Shown: in pieces, positions 47,703-56,296 of the stretch
Layout: each line of letters begins with the position of its first letter
How positions within the stretch are numbered: the stretch's first letter is position 1
DNA from: Paraburkholderia dilworthii
Lineage (GTDB): Bacteria; Pseudomonadota; Gammaproteobacteria; Burkholderiales; Burkholderiaceae
Length of the DNA: 64,000 nucleotides
Direction: 5' to 3'
NCBI RefSeq assembly: GCF_000472525.1
Contig: NZ_AWZT01000003.1
Span: 202,263-266,262 of the forward strand
Translations under genes and position numbers: made by a program
The notes under the pieces: model-generated
Told to the model about the DNA's origin: nothing
The model's database searches: none
Seen by the model: only the letters and a program-made list of their open reading frames with translations

Positions 47703-48053
47703 TTATTCGCCGATCGCGTGCGCCGCGCTGTCCAGTTCCTGGTTCAGCACACGCTGTTCATCGGCGGACAGGCCGCCGCCGTGTTGCGCGGCCATGTCGT
47801 GCGCCTCGCGCCGGATCACATCGAGCCGATGATGCAAGTCGTCGCCTTGCGGCGGCGGGTAATAGCCCTGATTTACGCGACTGTCGATACGGCGGCTGAG
47901 ATTGTCGATGCGGCCGTCGACCTGATGCAGACGTTTATCGGCGATCTGTTGCGGGCTCGGGCGCGGCGCCGGCTCGGGCTGCGGTGCTACCACACAGGCG
48001 GCGAGCGAACTGAGCAATGCGCATGCGGCGAGGGCGCGGATGGAACGTGACAT
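47703..48053 (-). CDS. Small lipoprotein, unknown function
   Basis: A 116-residue protein with a lipoprotein signal peptide; the lipobox is SLAAC, giving a lipidated Cys near residue 20. A Pro-rich linker (PQPEPAPRPSP) leads to a charged helical part (VDGRIDNLSRRIDSRVNQGYYPP, then LHHRLDVIRREAHDMAA) that could form a coiled coil. GGAGAG precedes the ATG. It lies just upstream of the glycine riboswitch but is probably a separate unit. I recognise no enzyme motif. Confidence 0.8.
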   Translation of the reverse strand: MSRSIRALAACALLSSLAACVVAPQPEPAPRPSPQQIADKRLHQVDGRIDNLSRRIDSRVNQGYYPPPQGDDLHHRLDVIRREAHDMAAQHGGGLSADEQRVLNQELDSAAHAIGE

Positions 48054-48176
48054 GGACTCTCCGTGAAATCGTTGTGATTATTGCGTTGCTGCTTGCATTG
48101 CAACGGGTCACGGCAGGCAAGCGCTGACCCGGAAGGCCGGCGCATTTGTAACGTTATATTGCTTTCTGGTTTGTCA

Positions 48177-48216
48177 GTTTTGCCGGCGCGGCGTTTTCGC
48201 CTGGCGCCGGCAAAAC
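48177..48216 (-). terminator. Perfect 13-bp inverted repeat, terminator-like
   Basis: GTTTTGCCGGCGC (48177-48189) and GCGCCGGCAAAAC (48204-48216) pair completely. The repeat lies 20 bp after the oxidoreductase stop on the minus strand. A-rich 5' and T-rich 3' arms make it terminator-like in either direction. Confidence 0.65.
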
Positions 48217-48235
48217 CGCGAACGCGCAACGCCGT

Positions 48236-49285
48236 TTAGCGAATCCGCTGGAACGGCAAGCGGATACCTTCGTCGGAACTGCGCGCCGCGAGTTCGATGA
48301 TCGTCATGACGTCGACGGCATCTTGCGGACTTACCGGGAATTTCACGCCGTGCTGGATCGCGTCCGCTAGCGCGATGTAGAAGCTCACATAGTCGCCATT
48401 GCGCGTCGGCAATTCGCGTTCCGCTTCGCGATCACCGTCCAGCACGCGCAACGTGCCTGCGGCATTTCCGGCCGCGAAACCTTCGTCGCCCGGCCGCGAG
48501 CCGGCTTTCAACTGGTCTTCCTGCGTATCGAGCCCGTATTTCACATAACTGCCGCGCGTGCCGTGAATCGCGAACCTCGGCGCGACGATCGCCGTCAGTG
48601 CGCTCGCGTGAAGAATCACTTCGAATTCGCCGTAGCCCAACTGGATATGCATGTAGTCAGGCGCGCTCGCCTGATCGCGATGCGCACGCACCGTGGCAGA
48701 CACCGTCTGCGGCGCGCCGAACAGCGCCAGCGCCTGGTCGATCAGATGCGGCCCGAGGTCGAACAGCAAGCCGCCGCCGCGCGACGCTTCCTCGCGCCAA
48801 CGCTGACGCACTTCTGGTCGGAAACGGTCGAAATGCGATTCGTAGTGCGTGATGCGCCCCAATTCGCTGCTCGCGAGCAGATCGCGCACGGTCATGAAAT
48901 CGCCGTCCCAGCGACGGTTGTGAAACGGCGCGAACAGCTTGCCCCGCGCGAGTGCGATGTTGGCGAGCGTACGAGCGTCGGCGGCGCTAAGCGTGACCGG
49001 CTTGTCGATCACGACATGCTTGCCTGCTTCGAGCGTGCGGCGCGCGAGGTCGAAGTGCGTGTCGTTGGGTGTGGCGATCACCACGCACTCGATCTCGTCG
49101 AGCGAGAGCAGCGCGTCGAGGTCGGCCACGACTTTCGCGTGCGGATAGTCGGCGAGCGCCACCTCAGGTTTGCCAGTCGCGATGGCGGCGACGCTGGCGC
49201 GACCGCAGTGCTCGATCACCGGCGCATGGAACGTTGCGCCCGCGAACCCGTAACCCATCAATCCAATTTTCAGCGATGCGGACAT
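48236..49285 (-). CDS. Gfo/Idh/MocA family NAD(P)-dependent oxidoreductase
   Basis: A 349-residue Rossmann-fold oxidoreductase, acting on a sugar, inositol or related polyol. The dinucleotide site is GLMGYGFAG at residues 8-16, followed by the family EKP-type motif as HVVIDKPVTLS near 92-102, in which Lys is expected to be catalytic. The C-terminal domain contains GGGLLFDLGPHLIDQAL near 170, with the conserved DxGxHxID pattern. The ATG at 49285 follows AGGAAG. It is a single gene, divergent from rep. The substrate cannot be read from the sequence. Confidence 0.88.
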   Translation of the reverse strand: MSASLKIGLMGYGFAGATFHAPVIEHCGRASVAAIATGKPEVALADYPHAKVVADLDALLSLDEIECVVIATPNDTHFDLARRTLEAGKHVVIDKPVTLSAADARTLANIALARGKLFAPFHNRRWDGDFMTVRDLLASSELGRITHYESHFDRFRPEVRQRWREEASRGGGLLFDLGPHLIDQALALFGAPQTVSATVRAHRDQASAPDYMHIQLGYGEFEVILHASALTAIVAPRFAIHGTRGSYVKYGLDTQEDQLKAGSRPGDEGFAAGNAAGTLRVLDGDREAERELPTRNGDYVSFYIALADAIQHGVKFPVSPQDAVDVMTIIELAARSSDEGIRLPFQRIR

Positions 49286-49693
49286 GCGTGTCTTCCTGCA
49301 AAAACGGCGCGCCGCTTTGCCACCGCGGCGGCGGCGCGCAACGCCGTCATTGTGGCATGGGCGGGACGGGGATTGAGACGTTGCGCCGTGCTTCAATGCA
49401 CCGCCTTTTGTGCGCGACATGGCGGACGCCGGTTTCGTCCGCGGGATTCGTCGGCCGAATTTATCCGCCGATTTCATCCGTGTTAACATCGCTCCTCTCG
49501 CGCGAACCGAGGTGCGCCTGACTGGCTTCACAGCATGCGTAACCTGCGTTCCGGCAACAGCCGCCGCGCGGTATGTCGCCGGCTTCGCGACCGGCAATAC
49601 TATCTGCGGCGCCTCGAGCGCCGCTTCAAACGGCGCGTGACGAGAACTCCGTCTGAACAGCCGCTTTTCAACCGCACTACCCACCCACAGACG
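49286..49693. other. Divergent promoter region between the oxidoreductase and rep
   Basis: A 408-bp region that must carry promoters for both divergent genes. A possible plus-strand pair TTTATC / TAACAT with an 18-bp spacer lies at about 49459-49488. No gene is visible; the rep frame stays open upstream to 49535, but that extension is Arg-rich and unlike any helicase N-terminus. Confidence 0.4.
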
Positions 49694-51802
49694 ATGTCCG
49701 CAGGCCTGAACCCCGCTCAAAATGAAGCGGTCCGTTATCTTGACGGGCCGTGTCTGGTGCTTGCCGGCGCAGGTAGCGGCAAGACGCGCGTGATCACGCA
49801 GAAAATCGCGCACCTGATCGAGGCAAAGGGCTTCGAGCCGCGTCACATCGCGGCCGTCACGTTCACGAACAAAGCCGCCGCCGAAATGCGCGAGCGCGTG
49901 GGCAAACTGCTCGAAGGCAAGACGCTGACCACGCCGGGCAAGGAAGGCCGCAAAGTGCCCGTCAATCAGTTGACGGTCTGCACGTTTCACTCGCTCGGCG
50001 TGCAGATTCTGCGGCAGGAAGCGGAACATGTCGGCCTCAAGCCGCAGTTCTCGATCATGGATTCCGACGACTGCTTCGGCATGATCCAGGAGCAAGTCGG
50101 CTCGACGGACAAGGGCTTTATCCGCAAGATCCAGTCGATCATTTCGCTGTGGAAAAACGGGCTCATCATGCCCGAACAGGCAATCGCGATTGCCGCGAAT
50201 GAAGACGAGCACCAGGCAGCGATCGTCTATCGCAACTATGTGGCGACGCTGCACGCCTACCAGGCGGTCGATTTCGACGATCTCATCCGTCTGCCCGCCG
50301 AACTGTTCGCGAACAACGAGCAGGTGCGCGACCGCTGGCAAAACAAGCTGCGCTATCTGTTGATCGACGAGTATCAGGACACCAACGCTTGTCAGTATGA
50401 ATTGCTGAAGCAACTCGCTGGCCCGCGCGCGGCCTTCACGGCCGTGGGCGACGACGATCAGGCCATCTACGGCTGGCGCGGCGCGACGCTCGAAAATCTC
50501 GCGCAACTCGGCAAGGATTTTCCGAAGCTGCATGTGATCAAGCTAGAGCAGAACTATCGCTCGACGGTGCGCATTCTCACGGCTGCGAACAACGTGATCG
50601 CGAACAACCCGAAGCTCTTCGAAAAGAAACTGTGGTCCGAGCACGGTATGGGCGATTCGATCACCGTCACGCCCTGCAACGACGAAGAACACGAGGCCGA
50701 GTCCGTGGTGTTTCGTCTGTCCGCGCACAAGTTCGAGCGGCGCGCGAGTTTCCGCGATTACGCGATTCTCTATCGCGGGAACTTCCAGGCGCGCATCTTC
50801 GAACAGGTGCTGCGTCGCGAGCGGATTCCGTATGTGTTGTCCGGCGGCCAGTCGTTCTTCGACAAAGCCGAGATCAAGGATATCTGCGCGTACCTGCGCC
50901 TGATCGCGAACGCGAACGACGACCCCGCGTTCATCCGCGCGATCACGACGCCGCGTCGCGGTGTGGGTAACACGACGCTCGAAGCGCTTGGCTCGTTCGC
51001 GGGCCAGGCGAAGGTGTCGCTGTTCGAAGCGGTATATATGGGCGGCATCGAGGCGCGTTTGTCGCCACGCCAGATCGAACCCATGCGCGTCTTCTGCGAC
51101 TTCATGCAGCGCCTCACGGATCGCGCCGAAAAGGATGCGGCGGGCACGCTGCTCGACGAGTTGATGGACGCGATCCACTACGAAGCGTATCTCTACGATG
51201 CGTTCGACGAACGGCAGGCGCAAGCGAAATGGCAGAACGTGCTGGAGTTCATCGAATGGTTGAAACGCAAGGGCACGAAGGCTGAGCCGGAGAGCGCGGC
51301 TGGCTCGGCTGGTTCGGCCAACGGCGAGGCAACCGGCTACGACACGGCGGACGGCTTTAGCGACGCCGGTAAGAATCTACTGGGTTTGATCCAGACGGTC
51401 GCGCTGATGTCGATGCTCGAAGGTCGCGAGGAAGACCCGGACGCCGTGCGACTCTCGACCGTGCATGCGTCGAAGGGACTCGAATATCCGCATGTGTTTC
51501 TGGTGGGCGTCGAAGAAGGCATCATGCCGCATCGCGGCGGCGCCGACGACGAACCGGTCGACGACGCGCGTATCGAGGAAGAGCGCCGCCTGATGTATGT
51601 CGCGATCACGCGGGCGCAGCGCAGCCTGCATCTGAACTGGTGCAAGAAGCGCAAGCGCGCGCGGGAGACGGTGGTGTGCGAGCCGTCGCGGTTCATCCCC
51701 GAAATGTTGCTCGACGATGCGCCGCCGCCGACGCCCGAAGAGGCGCCGATGTCGCCGAAAGACCGGCTTGCGAGTTTGAAGGCGCTGTTGCAGAAGCCTT
51801 GA
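49694..51802 (+). CDS. rep: ATP-dependent DNA helicase Rep (UvrD/Rep superfamily 1)
   Basis: A 3'-5' superfamily 1 helicase that clears proteins ahead of the replisome and helps restart forks. From ATG 49694 it has 702 residues, near the length of E. coli Rep. Walker A is AGAGSGKT at 24-31, FTNKAAAEMRERVG follows, and then LLIDEYQDTN (motif II), VGDDDQAIYGWRGA (III), LEQNYRS (IV), THASKGLEYPHVFLVG-like VHASKGLEY (V) and VAITRAQ (VI). GFIPH-type IMPHRGG is also present. A low-complexity AGSAGSANGE insert lies near residue 540. The choice of Rep over UvrD rests on the N-terminus and length. Confidence 0.93.
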   Translation: MSAGLNPAQNEAVRYLDGPCLVLAGAGSGKTRVITQKIAHLIEAKGFEPRHIAAVTFTNKAAAEMRERVGKLLEGKTLTTPGKEGRKVPVNQLTVCTFHSLGVQILRQEAEHVGLKPQFSIMDSDDCFGMIQEQVGSTDKGFIRKIQSIISLWKNGLIMPEQAIAIAANEDEHQAAIVYRNYVATLHAYQAVDFDDLIRLPAELFANNEQVRDRWQNKLRYLLIDEYQDTNACQYELLKQLAGPRAAFTAVGDDDQAIYGWRGATLENLAQLGKDFPKLHVIKLEQNYRSTVRILTAANNVIANNPKLFEKKLWSEHGMGDSITVTPCNDEEHEAESVVFRLSAHKFERRASFRDYAILYRGNFQARIFEQVLRRERIPYVLSGGQSFFDKAEIKDICAYLRLIANANDDPAFIRAITTPRRGVGNTTLEALGSFAGQAKVSLFEAVYMGGIEARLSPRQIEPMRVFCDFMQRLTDRAEKDAAGTLLDELMDAIHYEAYLYDAFDERQAQAKWQNVLEFIEWLKRKGTKAEPESAAGSAGSANGEATGYDTADGFSDAGKNLLGLIQTVALMSMLEGREEDPDAVRLSTVHASKGLEYPHVFLVGVEEGIMPHRGGADDEPVDDARIEEERRLMYVAITRAQRSLHLNWCKKRKRARETVVCEPSRFIPEMLLDDAPPPTPEEAPMSPKDRLASLKALLQKP

Positions 51803-51944
51803 AGGTGAGGTTGGCGCGTGCGTCGGTAAGACCCCGCTGACCTGAGGTGCTTCGACGGTTTCGGCAGACAGGCGCGCTACAGTGGCGCGGCTGGTTCGTT
51901 GCACGTTCCCGCACCATCGAGCACGCCAACCGGAGACCGCCCGC

Positions 51945-52535
51945 ATGACCTCGTCGACGCTCGCGCCGTACACACGCGCCCTCGAAGCCTACATCGACGC
52001 GAAAGACAACACGCACGCGCAACGCATGTCCGATGCGTTTGCTGCCGACGCCGAGCTCACCATTTCTCTTGCGACATCGGCGATCGCGTTTCCCGCGCGC
52101 ACTGTCGGCATCGACGCGATCACGAAGACGCTCGTCACCGATTTTGGCGCGACATACACGCGTTGCCGCACGTATTACGTGTGCGACTCGCTGACGGTAC
52201 GCGACGGTGCGATCGACGCGTTGCCGTGGCTCGTGCTGATGCGTGAACCGGCGGCGGGCGCCCTGCGCGTGGGCCACGGCGTGTATCGCTGGAGTTTCGA
52301 TGACACGCCCGCCGTCAACCGCTTTCATATCCACATCGAACGCATGGACGTCGTACCGGACGCCGATGGCGCGTTGCTCGATGCGTTGCAGGAAGGCTTG
52401 AGCTATCCGTGGCTCGCGCCGGCCGAATTGCACGCGCGCTTCACAGAGTTTGCGCGGAGTAAGCCAGCGCTCGCATTTGTCGCCGCGTTCGCCGGTCCCG
52501 TCGACGCGCCTGACAGCAAGTACCTACCCATCTGA
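51945..52535 (+). CDS. NTF2/SnoaL-like protein, unknown function
   Basis: A 196-residue soluble protein without signal peptide or transmembrane segment. The N-terminal helix (TRALEAYIDAKDNTHAQRMSDAF) followed by AELTISLATSAIAFPARTVGIDAITKTLVTDF has the layout of NTF2-like small-molecule-binding cones. HGVYRWSFDD and FHIHIERMDVV are the later strands. The start at 51945 is taken because it begins this helix; CGGAGACC lies just upstream. No operon partner is obvious, so the ligand is unknown. Confidence 0.65.
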   Translation: MTSSTLAPYTRALEAYIDAKDNTHAQRMSDAFAADAELTISLATSAIAFPARTVGIDAITKTLVTDFGATYTRCRTYYVCDSLTVRDGAIDALPWLVLMREPAAGALRVGHGVYRWSFDDTPAVNRFHIHIERMDVVPDADGALLDALQEGLSYPWLAPAELHARFTEFARSKPALAFVAAFAGPVDAPDSKYLPI

Positions 52536-52547
52536 ATCCGTCGAGCA

Positions 52548-52585
52548 TGAAAAAATCCCTGCACCGCGACTGCGGTGCAGGGATT
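52548..52585 (-). terminator. Rho-independent terminator of the cytochrome gene
   Basis: AATCCCTGCACCG and CGGTGCAGGGATT form a perfect 13-bp stem with a 6-nt loop, followed on the minus strand by TTTTTT. It lies 66 bp after the cytochrome stop and 13 bp after the convergent NTF2-like gene. Confidence 0.9.
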
Positions 52586-52651
52586 CGAGGCGCGCGGCGA
52601 ACGGTGCCCGGCAAGCGGCGCCCGCAAGTCTTTGCGCGCCAGGGCTGCGCG

Positions 52652-53566
52652 TTACTTCGCGGCGCTGACCATGTAATCGACGGCGGCCTTCACATCGGCG
52701 TCGGAGGCGTTGGAGCCGCCTTTGGGCGGCATTGCGCCCTTGCCGTGTAGCGCGTAATTGTAGACGGTGTCCATCGGCTCCTTCAGACGCGGCGCCCAAG
52801 CTGCCTTGTCGCCGAACTTGGGTGCATTCAGCACGCCGGCAGCGTGACATGCCTGGCAGACCTGCTGATACAAGGCCTTGCCCGCTTGCGATGCATCCGC
52901 GCTTTGCGTGGCGCCGGCTGCGGGCGCCGCGGTTTGCGGAACGCTCGCCATTGCCGCCATCGCTGCGGCGGCCTGGGCCGCGCCTGCGTCGGAAGCGCCG
53001 CCGGCTGTTGCGCCGGACGCGCCCGAAGCGGCAGCAGCGCCGGACGCAGCCGCCGCGCCTGAGGCCGGTTGCGCCGGTTCAGCGAAGCTCGCGCCGGAAT
53101 TGTTCGCCATGTAGGTCACTGCGCGGGCAATTTCAAAGTCGCTGTAGTCGTCAGGGCTCGTGCCGCCGCGCGGCGGCATCGCGCCTTTGCCGGTGAGCGC
53201 CGTGTGCAACAGCGTGTCGAAGCCTTGTGAGATGCGCGGCGCCCAGTCGGCGGTATTGGTGAATTTAGGCGCGCCTGCCGCCCCCGACGCGTGACAGGCC
53301 GAGCAGACCGCCTTGTAGACCTCTTCGCCGGTCTTGTAGACGCGCGGCGCGTTGGCGTCGCGAATGTCGATCTGAGCGATGGGCTTGATGCGGGCAGTGA
53401 CCTCGGCTTCGGAGAGGCTGTCGGTGCCGGCGCCGGTGCGCGTCGAATTGTCGACGTAGTAAGCCAGCAGAACGATGATGATGATCGGCACAGCAAACCC
53501 GGCGATGACCGCGGCGATGAGCTGTCCAGGGGTTTTGATCGGGGCTCCGTGTGGTGCTTCGCTCAT
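52652..53566 (-). CDS. Membrane-anchored diheme cytochrome c (class I, c5-like)
   Basis: A 304-residue protein with an N-terminal transmembrane anchor at about residues 16-40 (LIAAVIAGFAVPIIIIVLLAYYV) and two periplasmic cytochrome c domains. Haem sites are CSACH near residue 88 and CQACH near 239; axial Met ligands are in KGAMPPRGG and KGAMPPKGG. The domains repeat the same plan and are joined by an Ala/Gly/Ser-rich linker of about 60 residues. It should shuttle electrons near the respiratory chain. GGAGACGAG precedes the ATG. It has its own terminator and no operon partner. Confidence 0.92.
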   Translation of the reverse strand: MSEAPHGAPIKTPGQLIAAVIAGFAVPIIIIVLLAYYVDNSTRTGAGTDSLSEAEVTARIKPIAQIDIRDANAPRVYKTGEEVYKAVCSACHASGAAGAPKFTNTADWAPRISQGFDTLLHTALTGKGAMPPRGGTSPDDYSDFEIARAVTYMANNSGASFAEPAQPASGAAAASGAAAASGASGATAGGASDAGAAQAAAAMAAMASVPQTAAPAAGATQSADASQAGKALYQQVCQACHAAGVLNAPKFGDKAAWAPRLKEPMDTVYNYALHGKGAMPPKGGSNASDADVKAAVDYMVSAAK

Positions 53567-53859
53567 GCTTGTCTCGTCTCCGTGGGTATGTGAGCGGTAC
53601 AGCGCGACGGCAACTTCTTGTTCTTGATCGGCCACGGACGATTATAGACGCAAGCTTTCGACGGCGGCGAGGGGCGCGGCGTGCTGTTCAGCAGGCGTTT
53701 ACCCGCATCGCGCGAAGTGGCGCGAGGGCGCGCGAGAGCGGCGGAAAAGGCGCCGGACGCCGTTCGGTGGACGGTATGGCGGAAACCGGGTATCCTTTCG
53801 GTCTCGCTTTGGCGCCGCATTCGCTCAGATTGCCGCGCTTTCGCGTTTCTTGTGTGAAA

Positions 53860-53935
53860 GCGCCCGTAGCTCAATGGATAGAGTACTGCCCTCCGAAGGC
53901 AGGGGTTGCTGGTTCGATCCCAGCCGGGCGCACCA
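53860..53935 (+). tRNA. tRNA-Arg (anticodon CCG)
   Basis: A complete cloverleaf of 76 nt with encoded CCA: acceptor stem GCGCCCG/CGGGCGC, D arm with AGCTCAATGGATAGAGT, anticodon stem CTGCC/GGCAG with loop CTCCGAA (anticodon CCG at 53893-53895), and T arm GGTTCGATCCC. It reads Arg CGG codons. Confidence 0.97.
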
Positions 53936-53957
53936 ATAAACATTGGCTCCGAATCCA

Positions 53958-53995
53958 GGGTTTAGGCTAGGCCACCACGCCTAAGCCCTTTTTTA
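53958..53995 (+). terminator. Rho-independent terminator after the tRNA
   Basis: GGGTTTAGGC pairs with GCCTAAGCCC (one G-T pair) and is followed by six T, 23 bp after the tRNA 3' end. Confidence 0.85.
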
Positions 53996-54079
53996 TTTTC
54001 AGCCCGTCCGATTTCCCGCGCCATTTCCCGCATCATCCCCAACGCTTGTCCGCTCCGCCCAGTCCCGCTAGAATCCCCC

Positions 54080-54200
54080 GGTCACTGGGGAGTAGCCTTC
54101 CTTCACGCATCGTATGAAGGAGAGCGCGTCAACATACTTGGCCTGACGGGTCATGGCGCGTTCGACCGGGTCGGTTTGGCGAGACCATTGGCGCACTGCT
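54080..54200 (+). promoter_or_regulatory. yybP-ykoY family (Mn2+) riboswitch
   Basis: The three conserved blocks of this class are present in order: GGGGAGTAGCC at 54087-54097, TCAACATACT at 54129-54138, and GGCGAGACCA at 54178-54187, with CCTGACGGGTCATGG between the last two as the variable arm. The blocks form the L1 and L3 loops that bind Mn2+. It sits 150 bp upstream of a CaCA-type exporter gene, which it should turn on when Mn2+ is high. The rest of the 410-bp gap holds the tRNA terminator and, presumably, the expression platform. Confidence 0.88.
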
Positions 54201-54347
54201 TCGTTCTGGTCGGACGGGTCGCGGTGCGTCATGGGTTCGTCTTACGTCCGACCGCGGAGCCGCTGTGAAATCACGTTGTCCCCTGCCCAGTTTCCTCCTG
54301 CGCCATGTGCCGCGCCGCGCGTTCCCCATCGATGCATGGAGCCGCGC

Positions 54348-55358
54348 ATGACCGGTCTTCTCATCGAACTGGCCATCATGCTGGTCGTCATTCTGGTGGC
54401 GGCCGAGCTTTTCACCAACGCGCTCGAACATCTCGGCGAGCGCCTCAAAATCTCCGAAGGCGTCACCGGCTCGCTGTTCGCGGCAGTCGGCACCGCGTTG
54501 CCCGAGACGCTGGTGCCGCTGATCGCGATCATCGGCGGCACGGCTGATCATGCCGTCAACGAGGAAATCGGCGTCGGCGCAATCCTCGGCGCGCCGCTGA
54601 TGCTTTCTACGCTGTCCACTTTTCTGATGACGCTCGCAGTCCTGCGCTCGCGCGGCATCGGCGGACGTGTCGCGCCGGAGCGGTCGGGCTTCACGCGCGA
54701 CCTCAACTATTTCCTCTTCGCGTTCCTGCTGGCGGCCGCCGCCATGTACGTGCCGCACGAGCAGAGAATTGTGCGCGTGCTGTTCAGCATCGCGCTCGTC
54801 GGCGTGTATGTCGCCTATGTCGTGGCGACGTTCCGCGCGTCGAACGGCCTCGTCGATGCCGGCCACGGCACCGAGGCGCCCGGCAAGATGATGCTCGCGC
54901 GCCTCGGCGTGCCGATCAATCTCGCGACCATCGCGATCCAGCTCGCGCTCGCGGTCGCCTTGCTGGTATGGGGCGCCGAGGGCTTCATCCACGGCGTGCG
55001 GGGCGTCTCGGAGGCGTTCGGCGTGTCGCCGTTGCTGCTGTCCTTGCTGATCATCCCGATCGCCACCGAATTGCCGGAAAAGGTGAACAGTATTCTGTGG
55101 ATTCGCCGTGGCAAGGACACGCTGGCGATCGGCAACATCACCGGCGCGATGGTGTTTCAGGGCACGTTGCTACCGGCGATCGGCATTCTGTTGACGCCGT
55201 GGACGCCGCGCATCGAGGTCGTGACGGGCATCGTCATCACGCTCGCCGCGGCCGCCTGGCTTCGGCTCAATGCGCGGGAGCGTGGGGCGCCGGTGTGGGC
55301 GCTGCTTGTGTGCGGCGCGCTGTATGCGACTTATCTGGCGATCACGTTGAATCGCTGA
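54348..55358 (+). CDS. CaCA-superfamily cation exporter, probably Mn2+/Ca2+ efflux
   Basis: A 336-residue membrane protein with about ten transmembrane helices in two homologous halves, as in sodium/calcium exchangers. The two alpha-repeat motifs are GTALPETLVPLIA near residue 54 and IPIATELPEKVNSI near 235; the Glu in each PE pair should bind the cation. ATG 54348 follows GGAG with 6-nt spacing. Because a yybP-ykoY riboswitch precedes it, Mn2+ export is more likely than Ca2+ exchange; that is an inference from control, not from the protein. Confidence 0.82.
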   Translation: MTGLLIELAIMLVVILVAAELFTNALEHLGERLKISEGVTGSLFAAVGTALPETLVPLIAIIGGTADHAVNEEIGVGAILGAPLMLSTLSTFLMTLAVLRSRGIGGRVAPERSGFTRDLNYFLFAFLLAAAAMYVPHEQRIVRVLFSIALVGVYVAYVVATFRASNGLVDAGHGTEAPGKMMLARLGVPINLATIAIQLALAVALLVWGAEGFIHGVRGVSEAFGVSPLLLSLLIIPIATELPEKVNSILWIRRGKDTLAIGNITGAMVFQGTLLPAIGILLTPWTPRIEVVTGIVITLAAAAWLRLNARERGAPVWALLVCGALYATYLAITLNR

Positions 55359-55483
55359 CCAGCGCGTATGGCGAGCGCTGGGTGGTGACGGCCGCCGCGC
55401 GCCGCGCCATCCGGACGCGTCATCGACATTCGAGCGCGGTGCTTCAGGCGCGGCGCTTCAGCCGACGAACCGTGAACCGTCAG

Positions 55484-56287
55484 TCACGCTGCTGCGGCAG
55501 CGCGCTCCTTCTCGTACTTGATGAGCTTTAACACGCGCGAATTCGCGAAAAAGCGGATGTAGTTCGTCGTCGAATAGAAGATGTCGGTCTGCCATTCGCC
55601 GCAGAGCAGATCCTTGCCGGTAGGATCGTCCGCGGGTTGCACGATCGTGTCGGCCATAATGCGGTTAATGCCCGATACGTTCGGGCCGGACTCATGCCAC
55701 AGCGCGCTGTTCATGATCACGAAGTCGCCCGGACTCAATTCGGGTGTGATTTTCGGCCATTCGAAATCGAAACTGTCAGGATTGATTTCTCCTGCGTCGC
55801 CGAGCACGCCCAGCTTGTGCGAACCCGCGTAAAACGTCATGCCGCCGTTCTCCGCCTTCACGTCGCTAAGCGGCACGAACAGGCTGCACTTATTGAGGTT
55901 GCCAAGGTGATAGCAGCTATCCTGATGCAGAAACACCTTGTTCGAACTGAACTTATCCTTTATCACGAAGCGGTGGTTATACAGCGCCACATGCTCGCCA
56001 AAGACCTGTGTGCAGACCTTGGCGAAAGCCGGCTCCTTGTACATTACGGCTAGCTTCGGCGGCAATTGTTCCGTGAGGGAAACGGGATTTGCCTTGTTGA
56101 CGGCGCGGTTTTCGGCCAGTTGCGCATCATAGAATGTCTGCCATTCCGCTTGCCATTCCTGCACCACGGCTTGCGGAATCGCATTGCGCATCACGAATAC
56201 GCCGGTCTGTTTGAATACGTCGGGATTGAACGTATCGGAAGCGATCTGATCGATCACCGCCTCGACGGATGCCGGAATTTTTTTCAT
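55484..56287 (-). CDS. Phytanoyl-CoA dioxygenase (PhyH) family protein
   Basis: A 267-residue Fe(II)/2-oxoglutarate dioxygenase. The metal triad is His121 and Asp123 in FLHQDSCYH and His198 in SALWHESGPN; Arg209 in GINRIMAD should bind 2-oxoglutarate. It would hydroxylate a small molecule or a sugar or acyl moiety. It is the last gene of the minus-strand sugar cluster, 9 bp after the methyltransferase gene. In this context an acyl or sugar hydroxylation is inferred. Confidence 0.85.
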   Translation of the reverse strand: MKKIPASVEAVIDQIASDTFNPDVFKQTGVFVMRNAIPQAVVQEWQAEWQTFYDAQLAENRAVNKANPVSLTEQLPPKLAVMYKEPAFAKVCTQVFGEHVALYNHRFVIKDKFSSNKVFLHQDSCYHLGNLNKCSLFVPLSDVKAENGGMTFYAGSHKLGVLGDAGEINPDSFDFEWPKITPELSPGDFVIMNSALWHESGPNVSGINRIMADTIVQPADDPTGKDLLCGEWQTDIFYSTTNYIRFFANSRVLKLIKYEKERAAAAA

Positions 56288-56296
56288 GTCCGAACT

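Noticed and set aside
53860-54347. Integration site or prophage at the tRNA-Arg gene
   Set aside because: No integrase, no repeat of the tRNA 3' end and no phage-like genes follow; the sequence is a terminator and a riboswitch.
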